The notes: a model not told the origin generated them from the sequence alone. Positions 7,591 through 14,018 are shown, counted from the first letter of the stretch. The stretch: DNA of 14,018 nucleotides from Anaerobacillus alkalidiazotrophicus (GCF_001866055.1 NZ_MLQS01000033.1:1-14018); one strand, 5' to 3'. Made by a program: numbers and translations.

Positions 7591-7618
7591 TTGAAAATTA
7601 AACAAATTTTGGTATGTT
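7591..7618 (+). promoter_or_regulatory. Promoter for the two small genes at 7672 and 7895
   Basis: TTGAAA (7591-7596) is separated by 16 bp from TATGTT (7613-7618). A TG at 7610-7611 supplies an extended -10. It lies about 55 bp before the start codon at 7672. Confidence 0.5.
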
Positions 7619-7671
7619 TCTAATAGGTAGGTTAGAAAAAAACTAGTTTTTGTTTAAGGAGATTATAAAAG

Positions 7672-7839
7672 ATGTTTAAAATAAAACCTAAATGTTCTAT
7701 ATGCGATCAACATATTAAAGGAAATGATGTCGTTTATGTAAAAATGAGATATCCGCAATTTAGAGGTATGACTGAAATTAAAGCGTATTTACAAAATGAA
7801 GGGAAATTCATATGTGAAGATTGCTATGAAAAGAAATGA
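7672..7839 (+). CDS. Small zinc-ribbon protein, 55 aa
   Basis: The product has four cysteines in two CxxC pairs, C8-C11 near the start and C48-C51 near the end, the usual arrangement for one structural zinc ion in a small zinc ribbon. Basic residues dominate the middle. AAGGAGAT lies about 10 bases before the ATG, and a reasonable promoter lies further upstream. Similar short proteins in Bacillus are annotated inconsistently as I recall, sometimes under transporter names that do not fit. The role is unknown; binding to nucleic acid or to a partner protein is possible. The next gene starts 55 bp downstream on the same strand. Confidence 0.75.
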   Translation: MFKIKPKCSICDQHIKGNDVVYVKMRYPQFRGMTEIKAYLQNEGKFICEDCYEKK

Positions 7840-7894
7840 GTTTTGTTTTAGTACCGTGTTGAATAAATATTACGATTATTAGAGGCGATAACCA

Positions 7895-8155
7895 TTGAAA
7901 AATTTAGATAAGGAAAGTCAGAAAAATCTTATGGAGGTATATCGTTTCCTAGGTTATTTACTAATGATAACTGCCCTTTCTTTTATTAACCTCTTTATTT
8001 TTATGGAATTAATACCTAGTTGGAGTTGGGGGTTAATCGTTATATTCTGCGGCTTAATTGTAAGAGTTCTTGATAAATTATTATCTATAAAACAAATGTT
8101 TGTAATTAGCTCCCTATTACTAGTTATTAGTATTTTACTGACTATTTTCGTTTAA
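7895..8155 (+). CDS. Small three-helix membrane protein of unknown function
   Basis: The 86-aa product has a short polar N-terminus followed by three hydrophobic stretches at about residues 18-40, 44-60 and 67-86, so most of it would lie in the membrane. The start is TTG at 7895, supported by AGAGGCGAT about 6-9 bases upstream; no other start gives a better fit. No catalytic or binding motif is visible. It follows the zinc-ribbon gene by 55 bp without a terminator between them, so they may be co-transcribed. A T-run just after the stop (8165-8172) has no good stem before it. Confidence 0.65.
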   Translation: MKNLDKESQKNLMEVYRFLGYLLMITALSFINLFIFMELIPSWSWGLIVIFCGLIVRVLDKLLSIKQMFVISSLLLVISILLTIFV

Positions 8156-8502
8156 TGCTCTCGTTTTTTTTGAATAGTTCAATGTACTACATGAACTAGT
8201 AAAAGAAGAGTGATAATTCACAAATCTTAGCCTTATCAGCAAAAAATCTACAAAGATATTCGTTTTTTTAAAGAGAGATAGTAAAGATATTGGAGGGAAT
8301 TGACAAGAAAAGCTTCAGCGCCTTGGTCACGATCGATAGGCGCTGGAGCTGGAGTGTTTCTAACTTAAGAAATTTTATACTTACCTTGTAAAAAAAGAGC
8401 ATATGCATTTTTTCGAGGAATTTAACAAATTCTGAAGTCTCGAATATAATTAAGGCTAACTCAGCGACTAAAGGTTATGTTTGCTAAAGTATCTTTATCT
8501 TT
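8156..8502. other. 347-bp intergenic region with a REP-like hairpin
   Basis: The stretch has no supported gene. Its only clear structure is the imperfect palindrome at 8311-8350 (listed separately). It separates the small membrane protein gene from the end of the convergent 63-aa gene. Confidence 0.5.
8311..8350. repeat. REP-like palindrome, full copy
   Basis: AGCTTCAGCGCCT (8311-8323) pairs with AGGCGCTGGAGCT (8338-8350) with one wobble pair and a 14-nt loop. It is GC-richer than its surroundings. One arm recurs at 9591-9603. The AGCTCCAGCGCC core is a recurring intergenic sequence in Bacillaceae as I recall. Confidence 0.7.
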
Positions 8503-8694
8503 TTAGAATAAACCCGTTAAAAGAAATAGTGAGGTGATTAAGAAGAATGGAATAAATATTCTTCTAAAGGGTGATGTGCGAAGAAATAATCCTCTTCGTT
8601 GATTGACCCCTTCGATAACTCCTCTATGAATTCCACCATAGCCATCTCTAATTTCTACCAACTGTCCTTGATAAGCCCATGCTAATTGTTCCAT
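8503..8694 (-). CDS. Small protein with SH3/Sm-like N-terminus and hydrophobic tail
   Basis: The 63-aa product starts at an ATG preceded by AAAGGGGAG with about 7 bases of spacing, a strong site that makes it a real gene despite its size. Residues about 9-40 (QGQLVEIRDGYGGIHRGVIE and the following strand) look like a small beta barrel of the SH3 or Sm type. Residues 46-63 are strongly hydrophobic and may anchor the protein in the membrane. The arginines at 44-45 before this segment suggest the N-terminus lies in the cytoplasm. It is divergent from the metallopeptidase gene, 187 bp away. The function is unknown. Confidence 0.7.
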   Translation of the reverse strand: MEQLAWAYQGQLVEIRDGYGGIHRGVIEGVNQRRGLFLRTSPFRRIFIPFFLITSLFLLTGLF

Positions 8695-8881
8695 TGCATT
8701 CTCCCCTTTAATTAGTTGTTGTTATCATTTATACTTTAGTTTTATGACGGTCCGTTAACAAAAGATTGGACAGAAAGAATTCAAAAATAAAATGATTAAA
8801 TAAACTACTACTAAATCCTACAACTAAATCGGTGGGTTAAACGGAAACTATGAAAATAATTAAATAAAGTGATGGTGAGTT

Positions 8882-9535
8882 ATGAAAGTCGAAATTGGAA
8901 ATGACATCATAGAGTTTGATATTCAATACGGAAGACGAAAGAAAATATATATTCATATAGCAACCAATGGATTTATTACAGTTAAGGTCCCTAAGGATAC
9001 AAGTGAAGAAATGATTGTTAGTGCGATAGAAAAACAAAGTAAATGGATAAAAGAAAAATTACAGGAATTGAAAAAAGCACAAGAAAACCCAAAGGAAAAA
9101 CAGTATCAAGATGAAGGGAAGTTTATGCATCTTGGAAAAGAATATTATCTTCACGAATTAATTAACACCAGTGAATTAGGAGAAGAAGAACTGAAAGAAA
9201 CACTAAAGAAATTTTATTTTTCTAGCTGTAAAAAAATAGTAGGGAAAAGGATTGAAATTTATCAAAAACAACTTGGAGTGAAGCCGAAAGTCATTGAAAT
9301 AATAGAGTCAAAAGTCAAGTGGGGAAGCTGTAGTTCGACTAAAAAATTAAGTTTTAATTATCGCTTAGCAATGGCTCCTATTGAAGTGATCGATTATGTA
9401 ATCGTCCATGAACTATGTCATCTGATTCATATGAATCATGACCGATCATTTTGGAGACGTGTTGGTAGTATTGTCCCAGATTATAAAAAAAAGGAAGAGT
9501 ATTTAGCTAGGCAAGGTCAATATATGACACTCTAG
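8882..9535 (+). CDS. YgjP-type zinc metallopeptidase-like protein (DUF45)
   Basis: The 217-aa product has the zinc site HELCH at 176-180 with a third histidine, H186, five residues after the second, in HMNHDRSFWRRV. E177 would be the catalytic base. KWGSCSS at 146-152 is the other conserved block of the YgjP/DUF45 family, which is related to SprT and M48 peptidases. The N-terminal beta-rich part (1-45) and the charged helical stretch (41-75) match the family layout, and the length is usual. The start follows a GGTGAG site by only a few bases. The substrate is unknown. It is probably cytoplasmic, as no signal peptide or membrane helix is seen. It is followed by a terminator and appears to be a single-gene unit. 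Confidence 0.92.
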   Translation: MKVEIGNDIIEFDIQYGRRKKIYIHIATNGFITVKVPKDTSEEMIVSAIEKQSKWIKEKLQELKKAQENPKEKQYQDEGKFMHLGKEYYLHELINTSELGEEELKETLKKFYFSSCKKIVGKRIEIYQKQLGVKPKVIEIIESKVKWGSCSSTKKLSFNYRLAMAPIEVIDYVIVHELCHLIHMNHDRSFWRRVGSIVPDYKKKEEYLARQGQYMTL

Positions 9536-9590
9536 GAAACAATTTTTTATAAGGTAAGAAAGCATAAAATTCCTTACTTAGAAAGTGTCT

Positions 9591-9603
9591 AGCTCCAGCG
9601 CCT
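9591..9603. repeat. REP-like half copy
   Basis: AGCTCCAGCGCCT equals one arm of the palindrome at 8311-8350 (the reverse complement of 8338-8350) but has no partner arm nearby. It lies 55 bp after the metallopeptidase gene and may be a decayed or truncated copy. Confidence 0.55.
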
Positions 9604-9676
9604 ACAAATTTAAAAAGGATTACAATTAACCATCTAATTTCAAGTAACAATTATTTTAAAGTAGGAAATATGTAAA

Positions 9677-9710
9677 ATGGACAGGTATTTTCAACTCTGT
9701 CCATCTTTTT
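9677..9710 (+). terminator. Terminator after the metallopeptidase gene
   Basis: ATGGACAG (9677-9684) pairs with CTGTCCAT (9697-9704) around a 12-nt loop, followed by CTTTTT. On the other strand the stem is followed by a short, weaker T-run, so it may also serve the convergent HAD gene. Confidence 0.75.
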
Positions 9711-9755
9711 GAATTTCAATAACAATGTTAAATCGTTAAAACTAATTTCTTAATA

Positions 9756-10553
9756 TTATATATTTATTAAATGACGAACAGCATAGGCAAATCCATCTTC
9801 ATCATTTGTCTTTGTTATGACATCGGCTTCTTGTTGAATGTAGAAAGGTGCGTTCGCCATTGCAACAGAAGTTGTGGCCACCTTAAATTGGGAAATATCA
9901 TTACCACCGTCTCCAAAAGCATAAATTTCATCGAAATGTTGATTTGTTTGTTGCTGATAACGAAGAAGAGCTTTTCCTTTTGTAGCATCAATTGACGTAA
10001 ACTCAACATTGTTTGGGTGCGAAGATGCCATCGACACTTCAATTTTCCCTTGTATTAATTGCTTAGCTTGATCAATTTTTCCGAGTTGATCCTTACGTGA
10101 TACAGCCATAACTTTATAAATTTTGAGATTATCCTTCTGAAGAACTGAATCGTAATCGTAATCTTTAAAAATTAGATCAATCTCTTCATCACTTTTATCC
10201 ATGATCATTGGAAATCTACAAGGAAAACCGCCTTGATTCGTATAGATCATCATCCATAATCCTAGTTCTTTTAAGATTGGAAACAACTCTTTATAAATCG
10301 AAACTGACAGTGACGCTTCATGCAGAACGTCTCTAGAAGCTGAGTATAAAACGGTCCCATTAATACTAAAAATAGGAGCTTCTATTTTTTGCACGGCTTC
10401 AAATTTAACCACATCTTCATACGCTCTTCCTGTGTTGAAGATAATGCTATGCCCTTGTTCTTTCAAATATTGTAAAACTTTGAGATTCTCTTCAGATATT
10501 TCATGTTGTGAGTTTAATAATGTACCGTCTAAATCAATTGAAAAACATTTCAT
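9756..10553 (-). CDS. Cof-type HAD-IIB phosphatase
   Basis: The 265-aa product has the four HAD motifs in order. DLDGT at 7-11 holds the nucleophile D7 and acid/base D9; T41 lies in FNTGR; K192 lies in TKGKAL; and GDGGND at 214-219 supplies the magnesium ligands. The insert between motifs II and III (about 85-185) is the type IIB cap that selects the substrate. Length and layout match Cof/YkrA/YwtE-type sugar phosphatases of Bacillus, most of which act on several phosphorylated sugars or cofactors; the exact substrate cannot be read. The start ATG has AGAAAGGA about 11 bases upstream, slightly far but the only plausible choice. It is convergent with the metallopeptidase gene and divergent from metE. 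Confidence 0.92.
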   Translation of the reverse strand: MKCFSIDLDGTLLNSQHEISEENLKVLQYLKEQGHSIIFNTGRAYEDVVKFEAVQKIEAPIFSINGTVLYSASRDVLHEASLSVSIYKELFPILKELGLWMMIYTNQGGFPCRFPMIMDKSDEEIDLIFKDYDYDSVLQKDNLKIYKVMAVSRKDQLGKIDQAKQLIQGKIEVSMASSHPNNVEFTSIDATKGKALLRYQQQTNQHFDEIYAFGDGGNDISQFKVATTSVAMANAPFYIQQEADVITKTNDEDGFAYAVRHLINI

Positions 10554-10762
10554 TTTTTCATAGTTCCTTTCTGAATGTTTAATATATTAACTATAACAAA
10601 TATTTGGTATAGCAAAAACTATTTTATGCGGACTACATGGTGTCGTCCGAAAATTACAAAAATAGTGTATTTAGAACAACTAGCAGAAACTATTTTTTAT
10701 TGACTGGCCATTCTTTAACTTAATAGGAATAGTTCAGTCCCTTTGTCCTATTATTAAGAAAA
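10554..10762. other. Divergent intergenic region with a nested inverted repeat
   Basis: Between the HAD gene and the metE promoter lies a nested inverted repeat: ACTATTTT (10618-10625) with AAAATAGT (10659-10666), enclosing CGGAC (10629-10633) with GTCCG (10645-10649). No T-run follows on the plus strand. No gene is seen and its role is unknown. Confidence 0.4.
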
Positions 10763-10791
10763 TTGTGTACAATTATTTATTACTATGTTAT
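10763..10791 (+). promoter_or_regulatory. Promoter of the metE riboswitch transcript
   Basis: TTGTGT (10763-10768) and TGTTAT (10786-10791) are separated by exactly 17 bp. Transcription would start near 10798, about 20 bases before the riboswitch aptamer. The position relative to the aptamer is the main support. Confidence 0.5.
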
Positions 10792-10817
10792 AGTGAGTAA
10801 CAATTACATATCGTGTA

Positions 10818-10977
10818 AGAATCGGTGCCAAGCTGAGGCTTGGCTTAAAAGGGAAGAACGGTGTAATTCCGTCGCTGTCCCGCAACTGTAAATCGGAGTG
10901 AATCACGAATACCACTGTCTTAGGATGGGAAGGTGTGAGGAGCATTGATGATAAGCCAGGAGACCTGCCAATTTCTA
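10818..10977 (+). promoter_or_regulatory. Cobalamin (coenzyme B12) riboswitch
   Basis: The conserved parts are in order: a GGTGCC-type early segment (10824-10829), an A-rich GGGAA junction (10851-10855), CGCAACTGTAA (10881-10891), and the B12 box AGCCAGGAGACCTGCC (10954-10969). The segments around AGAAT and ATTTCT can close the outer stem. It lies in the leader of metE and is followed by a terminator at 11091-11124, so binding of B12 should stop transcription. This is a classic placement for B12-independent methionine synthase genes. Confidence 0.95.
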
Positions 10978-11046
10978 GTACACACCAAATGCCTACGTGG
11001 AAATAGGTGGTGACATTATTTGTACGACAAACGAGTTATGATTTGC

Positions 11047-11077
11047 TTAGTATGCATGTTTATTTATGCATACCTAA
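11047..11077 (+). promoter_or_regulatory. Hairpin between riboswitch aptamer and terminator
   Basis: TTAG-TATGCAT (11047-11057) pairs with ATGCATACCTAA (11066-11077), with one bulged base and an 8-nt loop. It lies between aptamer and terminator and could be part of the switching structure or a pause site. Its role is not shown by the sequence alone. Confidence 0.45.
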
Positions 11078-11090
11078 TAACTTGAATGTA

Positions 11091-11124
11091 GAGCCATTTT
11101 CCTATCGAGGAGATGGCTTTTTTT
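11091..11124 (+). terminator. Riboswitch-controlled terminator in the metE leader
   Basis: GCCAT (11093-11097) pairs with ATGGC (11113-11117), continued by TTCCT with AGGAG after one bulge, and seven T follow (11118-11124). It lies downstream of the B12 aptamer and 128 bp before metE, as expected for transcription-level control. Confidence 0.85.
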
Positions 11125-11252
11125 CTATATCAGTCATAATTTTCAGCTGATCTAGATCAGGCTATCCTAAATAGGGTTGGTTCATTGTCGCACATTTCTA
11201 CTATTTGGATATATGTTAATTTAAAAAATGTATATTTATAGGAGGAATACAA

Positions 11253-13541
11253 ATGAAATTAGTTAGTACAGCTATTGGTTACCCGTACATTGGAGAAAAT
11301 CGCGAGTGGAAGCGTTGTGTAGAATCTTATTGGAAAGGTGAAACTCCAAAAGAGCAATTTCTTTCAGATATGAAAACAATACGTTTAAATAATTTAAAAC
11401 GTCAGCAAGCATTAGGGTTAGAATTCCTGACTGTAGGGGACTTTACGTTTTATGATCGTATGCTTGACGTTGCAGCAATGTTCGGTTTAGTTCCATCTCG
11501 TTATAAGTGGACAGGTGAAGAAGTAGATCTACCTACGTATTACGCTATGGCACGAGGGGAAAAAAGTGTGGTTGCTTGTGAAATGACAAAGTGGTTTAAC
11601 ACAAACTATCACTACATCGTTCCTGAATATGAAGATAGACCACTAAGAATAACTAATAATTATATTTTAGATTACTTTGTAGAAGCGAAAGAACAATTAG
11701 GGATTGTGACAAAGCCTACAATTATCGGTCCGTACACGTTTGTTCAGTTAGCAAAAGGATATGATACAAAGTCGAAAGCAGCATTTTACTTAAAACTGTT
11801 ACCACTATATGCACAAGTATTTCAGGAATTAGTCGATGCTGGTGCTGAGTGGATTCAAGTGGAAGAACCAGCATTAGTTCTTTCGTTGCAACAAGACGAT
11901 GTAAAGCTGGTACAAGAAATTTACAAACAACTAGCACAAGAGGTACCATCTGCAAAAATCATGCTTCAAACATATTTCGAGGGACTATCAGTGTATGAAC
12001 AGTTATCGCAATTACCAGTTGCAGGGATTGGTCTTGATTTTGTGCATGGCGAAAAAGAAAATATGGCTTCTCTTCGTAAATACGGGTTCCCACAAAATAA
12101 AGTTTTAGGTATCGGTATGGTAAACGGACGTGACATTTGGCGAGCAAATTTTGCCGAAAAAGCGATGATAATTAAAGCAGTACTAACATTAAGTAATGCA
12201 GATGAAGCTTGGATTCAGTCTTCGTGCAGTTTGCAACATGTACCTGTGACTACGAAGTCGGAAAAGAAGTTAGAAACGACACTAGCAAATGCATTGTCAT
12301 TTGCGGATGAGAAAATTGTTGAATTAACCGAAATTAAATCCTATGTACTTGACGAGGCATGGTCAGGGAAACATAGCGTATCAAAAAGTATGTTAGCAAT
12401 AGAAGCATTGGCACAGCACGAAGTTAGGAAAAATGTACGTGTAAAGGAGCTTATTTCACAAGTGAATCCAGAACATTTTAAACGTCCTATGGATTTTAGT
12501 GATCGTCAAGCTTTACAGCAAAAGATTTTACACTTACCTGATTTTCCAACAACAATAGGCAGTTTCCCTCAGTCAAATCAAGTAAAACGTACACGTACAG
12601 CATGGCGCAAAAAAGAAATTAGCGATTCTGACTATGCGGAGTTTGTGAAAAATGAAACGGCTCGATGGATTCGTATTCAAGAAGAAATTGGCCTAGATGT
12701 TTTGGTGCATGGTGAATTTGAACGTACAGATATGGTCGAATATTTTGGAGAAAAGTTGAGTGGTTTTGCTTTTACAGAAAAAGCTTGGGTCGTATCGTAC
12801 GGTTCACGTTGCGTAAAACCTCCAATTATTTACGGAGATGTTGAATGGACAACGCCAATGACAGTAAAGGAAGTAAAGGAAGCACAGCGATTAACCTCTA
12901 AGCCTGTAAAAGGAATGTTAACAGGGCCGGTTACTATATTAAATTGGTCTTTTGTCCGTGATGACATTTCTCGCGCGGAAGTAGCCAACCAAATTGCTTT
13001 GGCGTTAAGAGCAGAAATAAAAGCGTTAGAAAATGCTGGGATTGCGATTATTCAAGTGGATGAACCGGCACTACGTGAAGGCTTGCCATTACGTAAAGAA
13101 AATTGGGATGTGTATTTAGCATGGGGAGTAAACGCATTTAAGTTAGCCACTTCAAGTGTCAAGAATGAAACGCAAATTCATACGCATATGTGCTATTGTG
13201 AGTTTAATGATTTTATAGGGCCAATTCGTGACCTTGACGCAGATGTTATATCAATTGAAACGTCTAGAAGTCACGGCGAACTAATAAAATCTTTGAAACA
13301 AAATCCATATGACCTTGGTATTGGGCTAGGAGTTTATGATATTCATAGCCCACGCGTACCAAGTATAGAAGAAATAGATGTAATTTTAAAAGATAGCTTA
13401 GAAGTAATTTCAAAAGAACAGTTCTGGGTTAATCCCGATTGTGGTTTGAAAACACGTAATGAAGAAGAAACCATTGCATCGTTAAAAAATATGGTGGTAG
13501 CAACACAGAAATTACGTCAACATCAAAAACAAACAGTGTAA
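11253..13541 (+). CDS. metE: Cobalamin-independent methionine synthase
   Basis: The 762-aa enzyme transfers a methyl group from methyltetrahydrofolate (triglutamate) to homocysteine, the last step of methionine synthesis, in the cytoplasm. It has the two-barrel layout: an N-terminal barrel (about 1-350) and a catalytic C-terminal barrel beginning near residue 430 (FPTTIGSFPQS). The zinc ligands are all present: H645 and C647 in THMCYC, E669 in SIETSR and C730 in NPDCGL. Their spacing equals that of E. coli MetE (H641, C643, E665, C726). Length is normal for the family. AGGAGG lies 8 bases before the ATG. It is controlled by the B12 riboswitch in its leader, so it should be off when B12 is present. 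No S-box (SAM riboswitch) is seen upstream. The gene is intact. Confidence 0.98.
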   Translation: MKLVSTAIGYPYIGENREWKRCVESYWKGETPKEQFLSDMKTIRLNNLKRQQALGLEFLTVGDFTFYDRMLDVAAMFGLVPSRYKWTGEEVDLPTYYAMARGEKSVVACEMTKWFNTNYHYIVPEYEDRPLRITNNYILDYFVEAKEQLGIVTKPTIIGPYTFVQLAKGYDTKSKAAFYLKLLPLYAQVFQELVDAGAEWIQVEEPALVLSLQQDDVKLVQEIYKQLAQEVPSAKIMLQTYFEGLSVYEQLSQLPVAGIGLDFVHGEKENMASLRKYGFPQNKVLGIGMVNGRDIWRANFAEKAMIIKAVLTLSNADEAWIQSSCSLQHVPVTTKSEKKLETTLANALSFADEKIVELTEIKSYVLDEAWSGKHSVSKSMLAIEALAQHEVRKNVRVKELISQVNPEHFKRPMDFSDRQALQQKILHLPDFPTTIGSFPQSNQVKRTRTAWRKKEISDSDYAEFVKNETARWIRIQEEIGLDVLVHGEFERTDMVEYFGEKLSGFAFTEKAWVVSYGSRCVKPPIIYGDVEWTTPMTVKEVKEAQRLTSKPVKGMLTGPVTILNWSFVRDDISRAEVANQIALALRAEIKALENAGIAIIQVDEPALREGLPLRKENWDVYLAWGVNAFKLATSSVKNETQIHTHMCYCEFNDFIGPIRDLDADVISIETSRSHGELIKSLKQNPYDLGIGLGVYDIHSPRVPSIEEIDVILKDSLEVISKEQFWVNPDCGLKTRNEEETIASLKNMVVATQKLRQHQKQTV

Positions 13542-13577
13542 ATGCTAATGGTATTGGTTTGGTTTCGTGCACATTGT

Positions 13578-13737
13578 ATTATCCCACTCTTAAGGGGCAA
13601 GTAAGACCCCCACCTCAAAACTTAAGAAAATCGAGAAGTTTAGGTGGGGGATAAACTGCCCCTAAAGGTCCGATAAGTTGAACTAACAATCAGTGGGGGA
13701 TGAAGGAAAACCCCCACTGATTGAAGTTCAGCTTTAT
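13578..13737. repeat. bcr1-like repeat, copy 2, uninterrupted
   Basis: The body is 150 bp, with ATTAT before it and TTTAT after it. It folds as two hairpins: CCCCCACCT (13607-13615) with AGGTGGGGG (13642-13650), and a perfect 13-bp stem CAATCAGTGGGGG (13687-13699) with its complement at 13711-13723. AGGGGCA (13593-13599) can pair with TGCCCCT (13657-13663) to enclose the first. It lies 36 bp after metE. Together with its flanks it is close to the length of about 155 bp that I recall for bcr1. Confidence 0.75.
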
Positions 13738-14018
13738 GTGTAACTGACCTTATCGAACATGACGATAGTATAAAGAGGCTGGGACATAACTAGCCAAAAA
13801 TAAAGAAAAAAGGTTCCGATTATTGTATTTGATGATCGGAACCTTTTTTCGATTGGATTATTTTCATGACCATTAGTTCCGTTCGCGTTTATGGCGGTGT
13901 ACTTTCTTAAGTTCACCGCCATAAACGCGAAGCCTAATTCATTTTCTACTTTCTCTTTGCTCCTCACAGACATTCGAGTGAAACGCAAATTAGCCTTCAA
14001 AAATCCGAAGACTGGCTC
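13734..14018 (-). CDS. IS1182-family transposase, C-terminal part (continues past the window)
   Basis: The frame is open from the right edge to a TAA at 13736-13734, giving the last 94 aa. EPVFGFLKANL followed by RMSVRSKEKVENELGF and FMAVNLRKYTA is the characteristic C-terminal block of IS1182-type DDE transposases. The first Glu is the expected catalytic E. The tail encoded by the element's own end (LVMSQPL) is typical of this group as I recall. The last 14 or so residues lie outside the likely IS end and the stop codon falls in the TTTAT border of the neighbouring repeat. Two long hairpins lie inside the coding region. The rest of the gene is beyond the window, so its intactness is unknown. 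Confidence 0.85.
   Translation of the reverse strand, partial: EPVFGFLKANLRFTRMSVRSKEKVENELGFAFMAVNLRKYTAINANGTNGHENNPIEKRFRSSNTIIGTFFLYFWLVMSQPLYTIVMFDKVSYT
13806..13849. terminator. Bidirectional terminator-like hairpin at the IS1182 end
   Basis: GGTTCCGAT (13812-13820) pairs with ATCGGAACC (13835-13843), with an A-run before and six T after, so it can stop transcription in both directions. It lies just inside the IS end and within the transposase frame. Such hairpins can shield an IS from outside transcription. Confidence 0.75.
13882..13931. repeat. 50-nt near-perfect hairpin inside the transposase coding region
   Basis: An 18-bp perfect inverted repeat (13882-13899 with 13914-13931) continues after one T/T mismatch with ACTT/AAGT (13901-13904 with 13909-13912), leaving a TCTT loop. 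It encodes residues around FAFMAVNLRKYTAINAN. Such a long perfect stem in protein-coding DNA is unusual. Confidence 0.85.

Larger units (their letters stand above)
13774..14018 (-). mobile_element. IS1182-family insertion sequence, one end (partial)
   Basis: AGAGGCTGGGACATAAC (13774-13790) is the likely terminal repeat; this GGCTGGGACA motif recurs at ends of such elements in Firmicutes as I recall. The transposase C-terminus runs towards it. The opposite end and target duplication lie outside the window, so the exact boundary is not proven. Confidence 0.65.

Noticed and set aside
8837..9037. Minus-strand open frame of 66 codons overlapping the metallopeptidase gene
   Set aside because: It is antisense to a gene with clear zinc-site motifs and has no start signal of its own.
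10754..10945. Minus-strand open frame of 63 codons
   Set aside because: It lies across the metE promoter and the conserved riboswitch, which explains the sequence conservation better than coding.
11722..12147. Minus-strand open frames within metE
   Set aside because: They are antisense shadows of an intact, fully recognised gene.
13578..13737. CRISPR or tandem-repeat array suggested by repeated G- and C-runs
   Set aside because: The runs are arms of two hairpins in a single dispersed repeat; there are no regular spacers.

Overview
The window reads as chromosomal DNA of a low-GC, Gram-positive endospore former of the Bacillaceae. Supporting signs are AT-rich sequence, strong AGGAGG-type ribosome binding sites, TTG and GTG starts, a cobalamin riboswitch on metE, and repeats typical of Bacillus. 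The two bcr1-like repeats point to the Bacillus cereus group or a close relative, but that assignment is from memory and was not tested.

Layout. Positions 1-1204 hold a small P-loop kinase-like gene and a small membrane protein gene, closed by a terminator. Positions 1367-3282 are a bcr1-like mobile repeat (copy 1) split by a complete 1,689-bp IS4-family insertion sequence with perfect 17-bp ends and a 10-bp target duplication. Positions 3342-4293 hold a NaChBac-type voltage-gated sodium channel gene with its own promoter and terminator. Positions 4635-6173 encode a vanadium-dependent haloperoxidase-like protein. On the minus strand, 6463-7383 encodes a ferritin-like plus cupin fusion with a His4 tail, behind a possible sporulation promoter. 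Positions 7672-8155 hold two small genes (a zinc ribbon and a membrane protein). Positions 8503-9535 hold a divergent pair: a 63-aa protein and a YgjP-type metallopeptidase. Positions 9756-10553 (minus) encode a Cof-type HAD phosphatase. Positions 10763-13541 form a complete regulatory unit of promoter, cobalamin riboswitch, terminator and metE. The right end has an uninterrupted bcr1-like repeat (copy 2) followed by the C-terminal part of an IS1182-family transposase that leaves the window.

How the genes work together. Most genes are single-gene units with their own terminators, and no multi-gene pathway is visible. The clearest regulatory logic is at metE: when coenzyme B12 is available the riboswitch should stop transcription, and the cell would use a B12-dependent methionine synthase encoded elsewhere. 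The most unusual parts are the nested mobile elements, a 57-nt hairpin module present in only one repeat copy, a 50-nt hairpin inside the IS1182 transposase coding region, the haloperoxidase with algal bromoperoxidase-like active-site spacing but a Ser-to-Ala change, and the ferritin-like/cupin fusion. I found no CRISPR array, tRNA, rRNA or obvious defence system.
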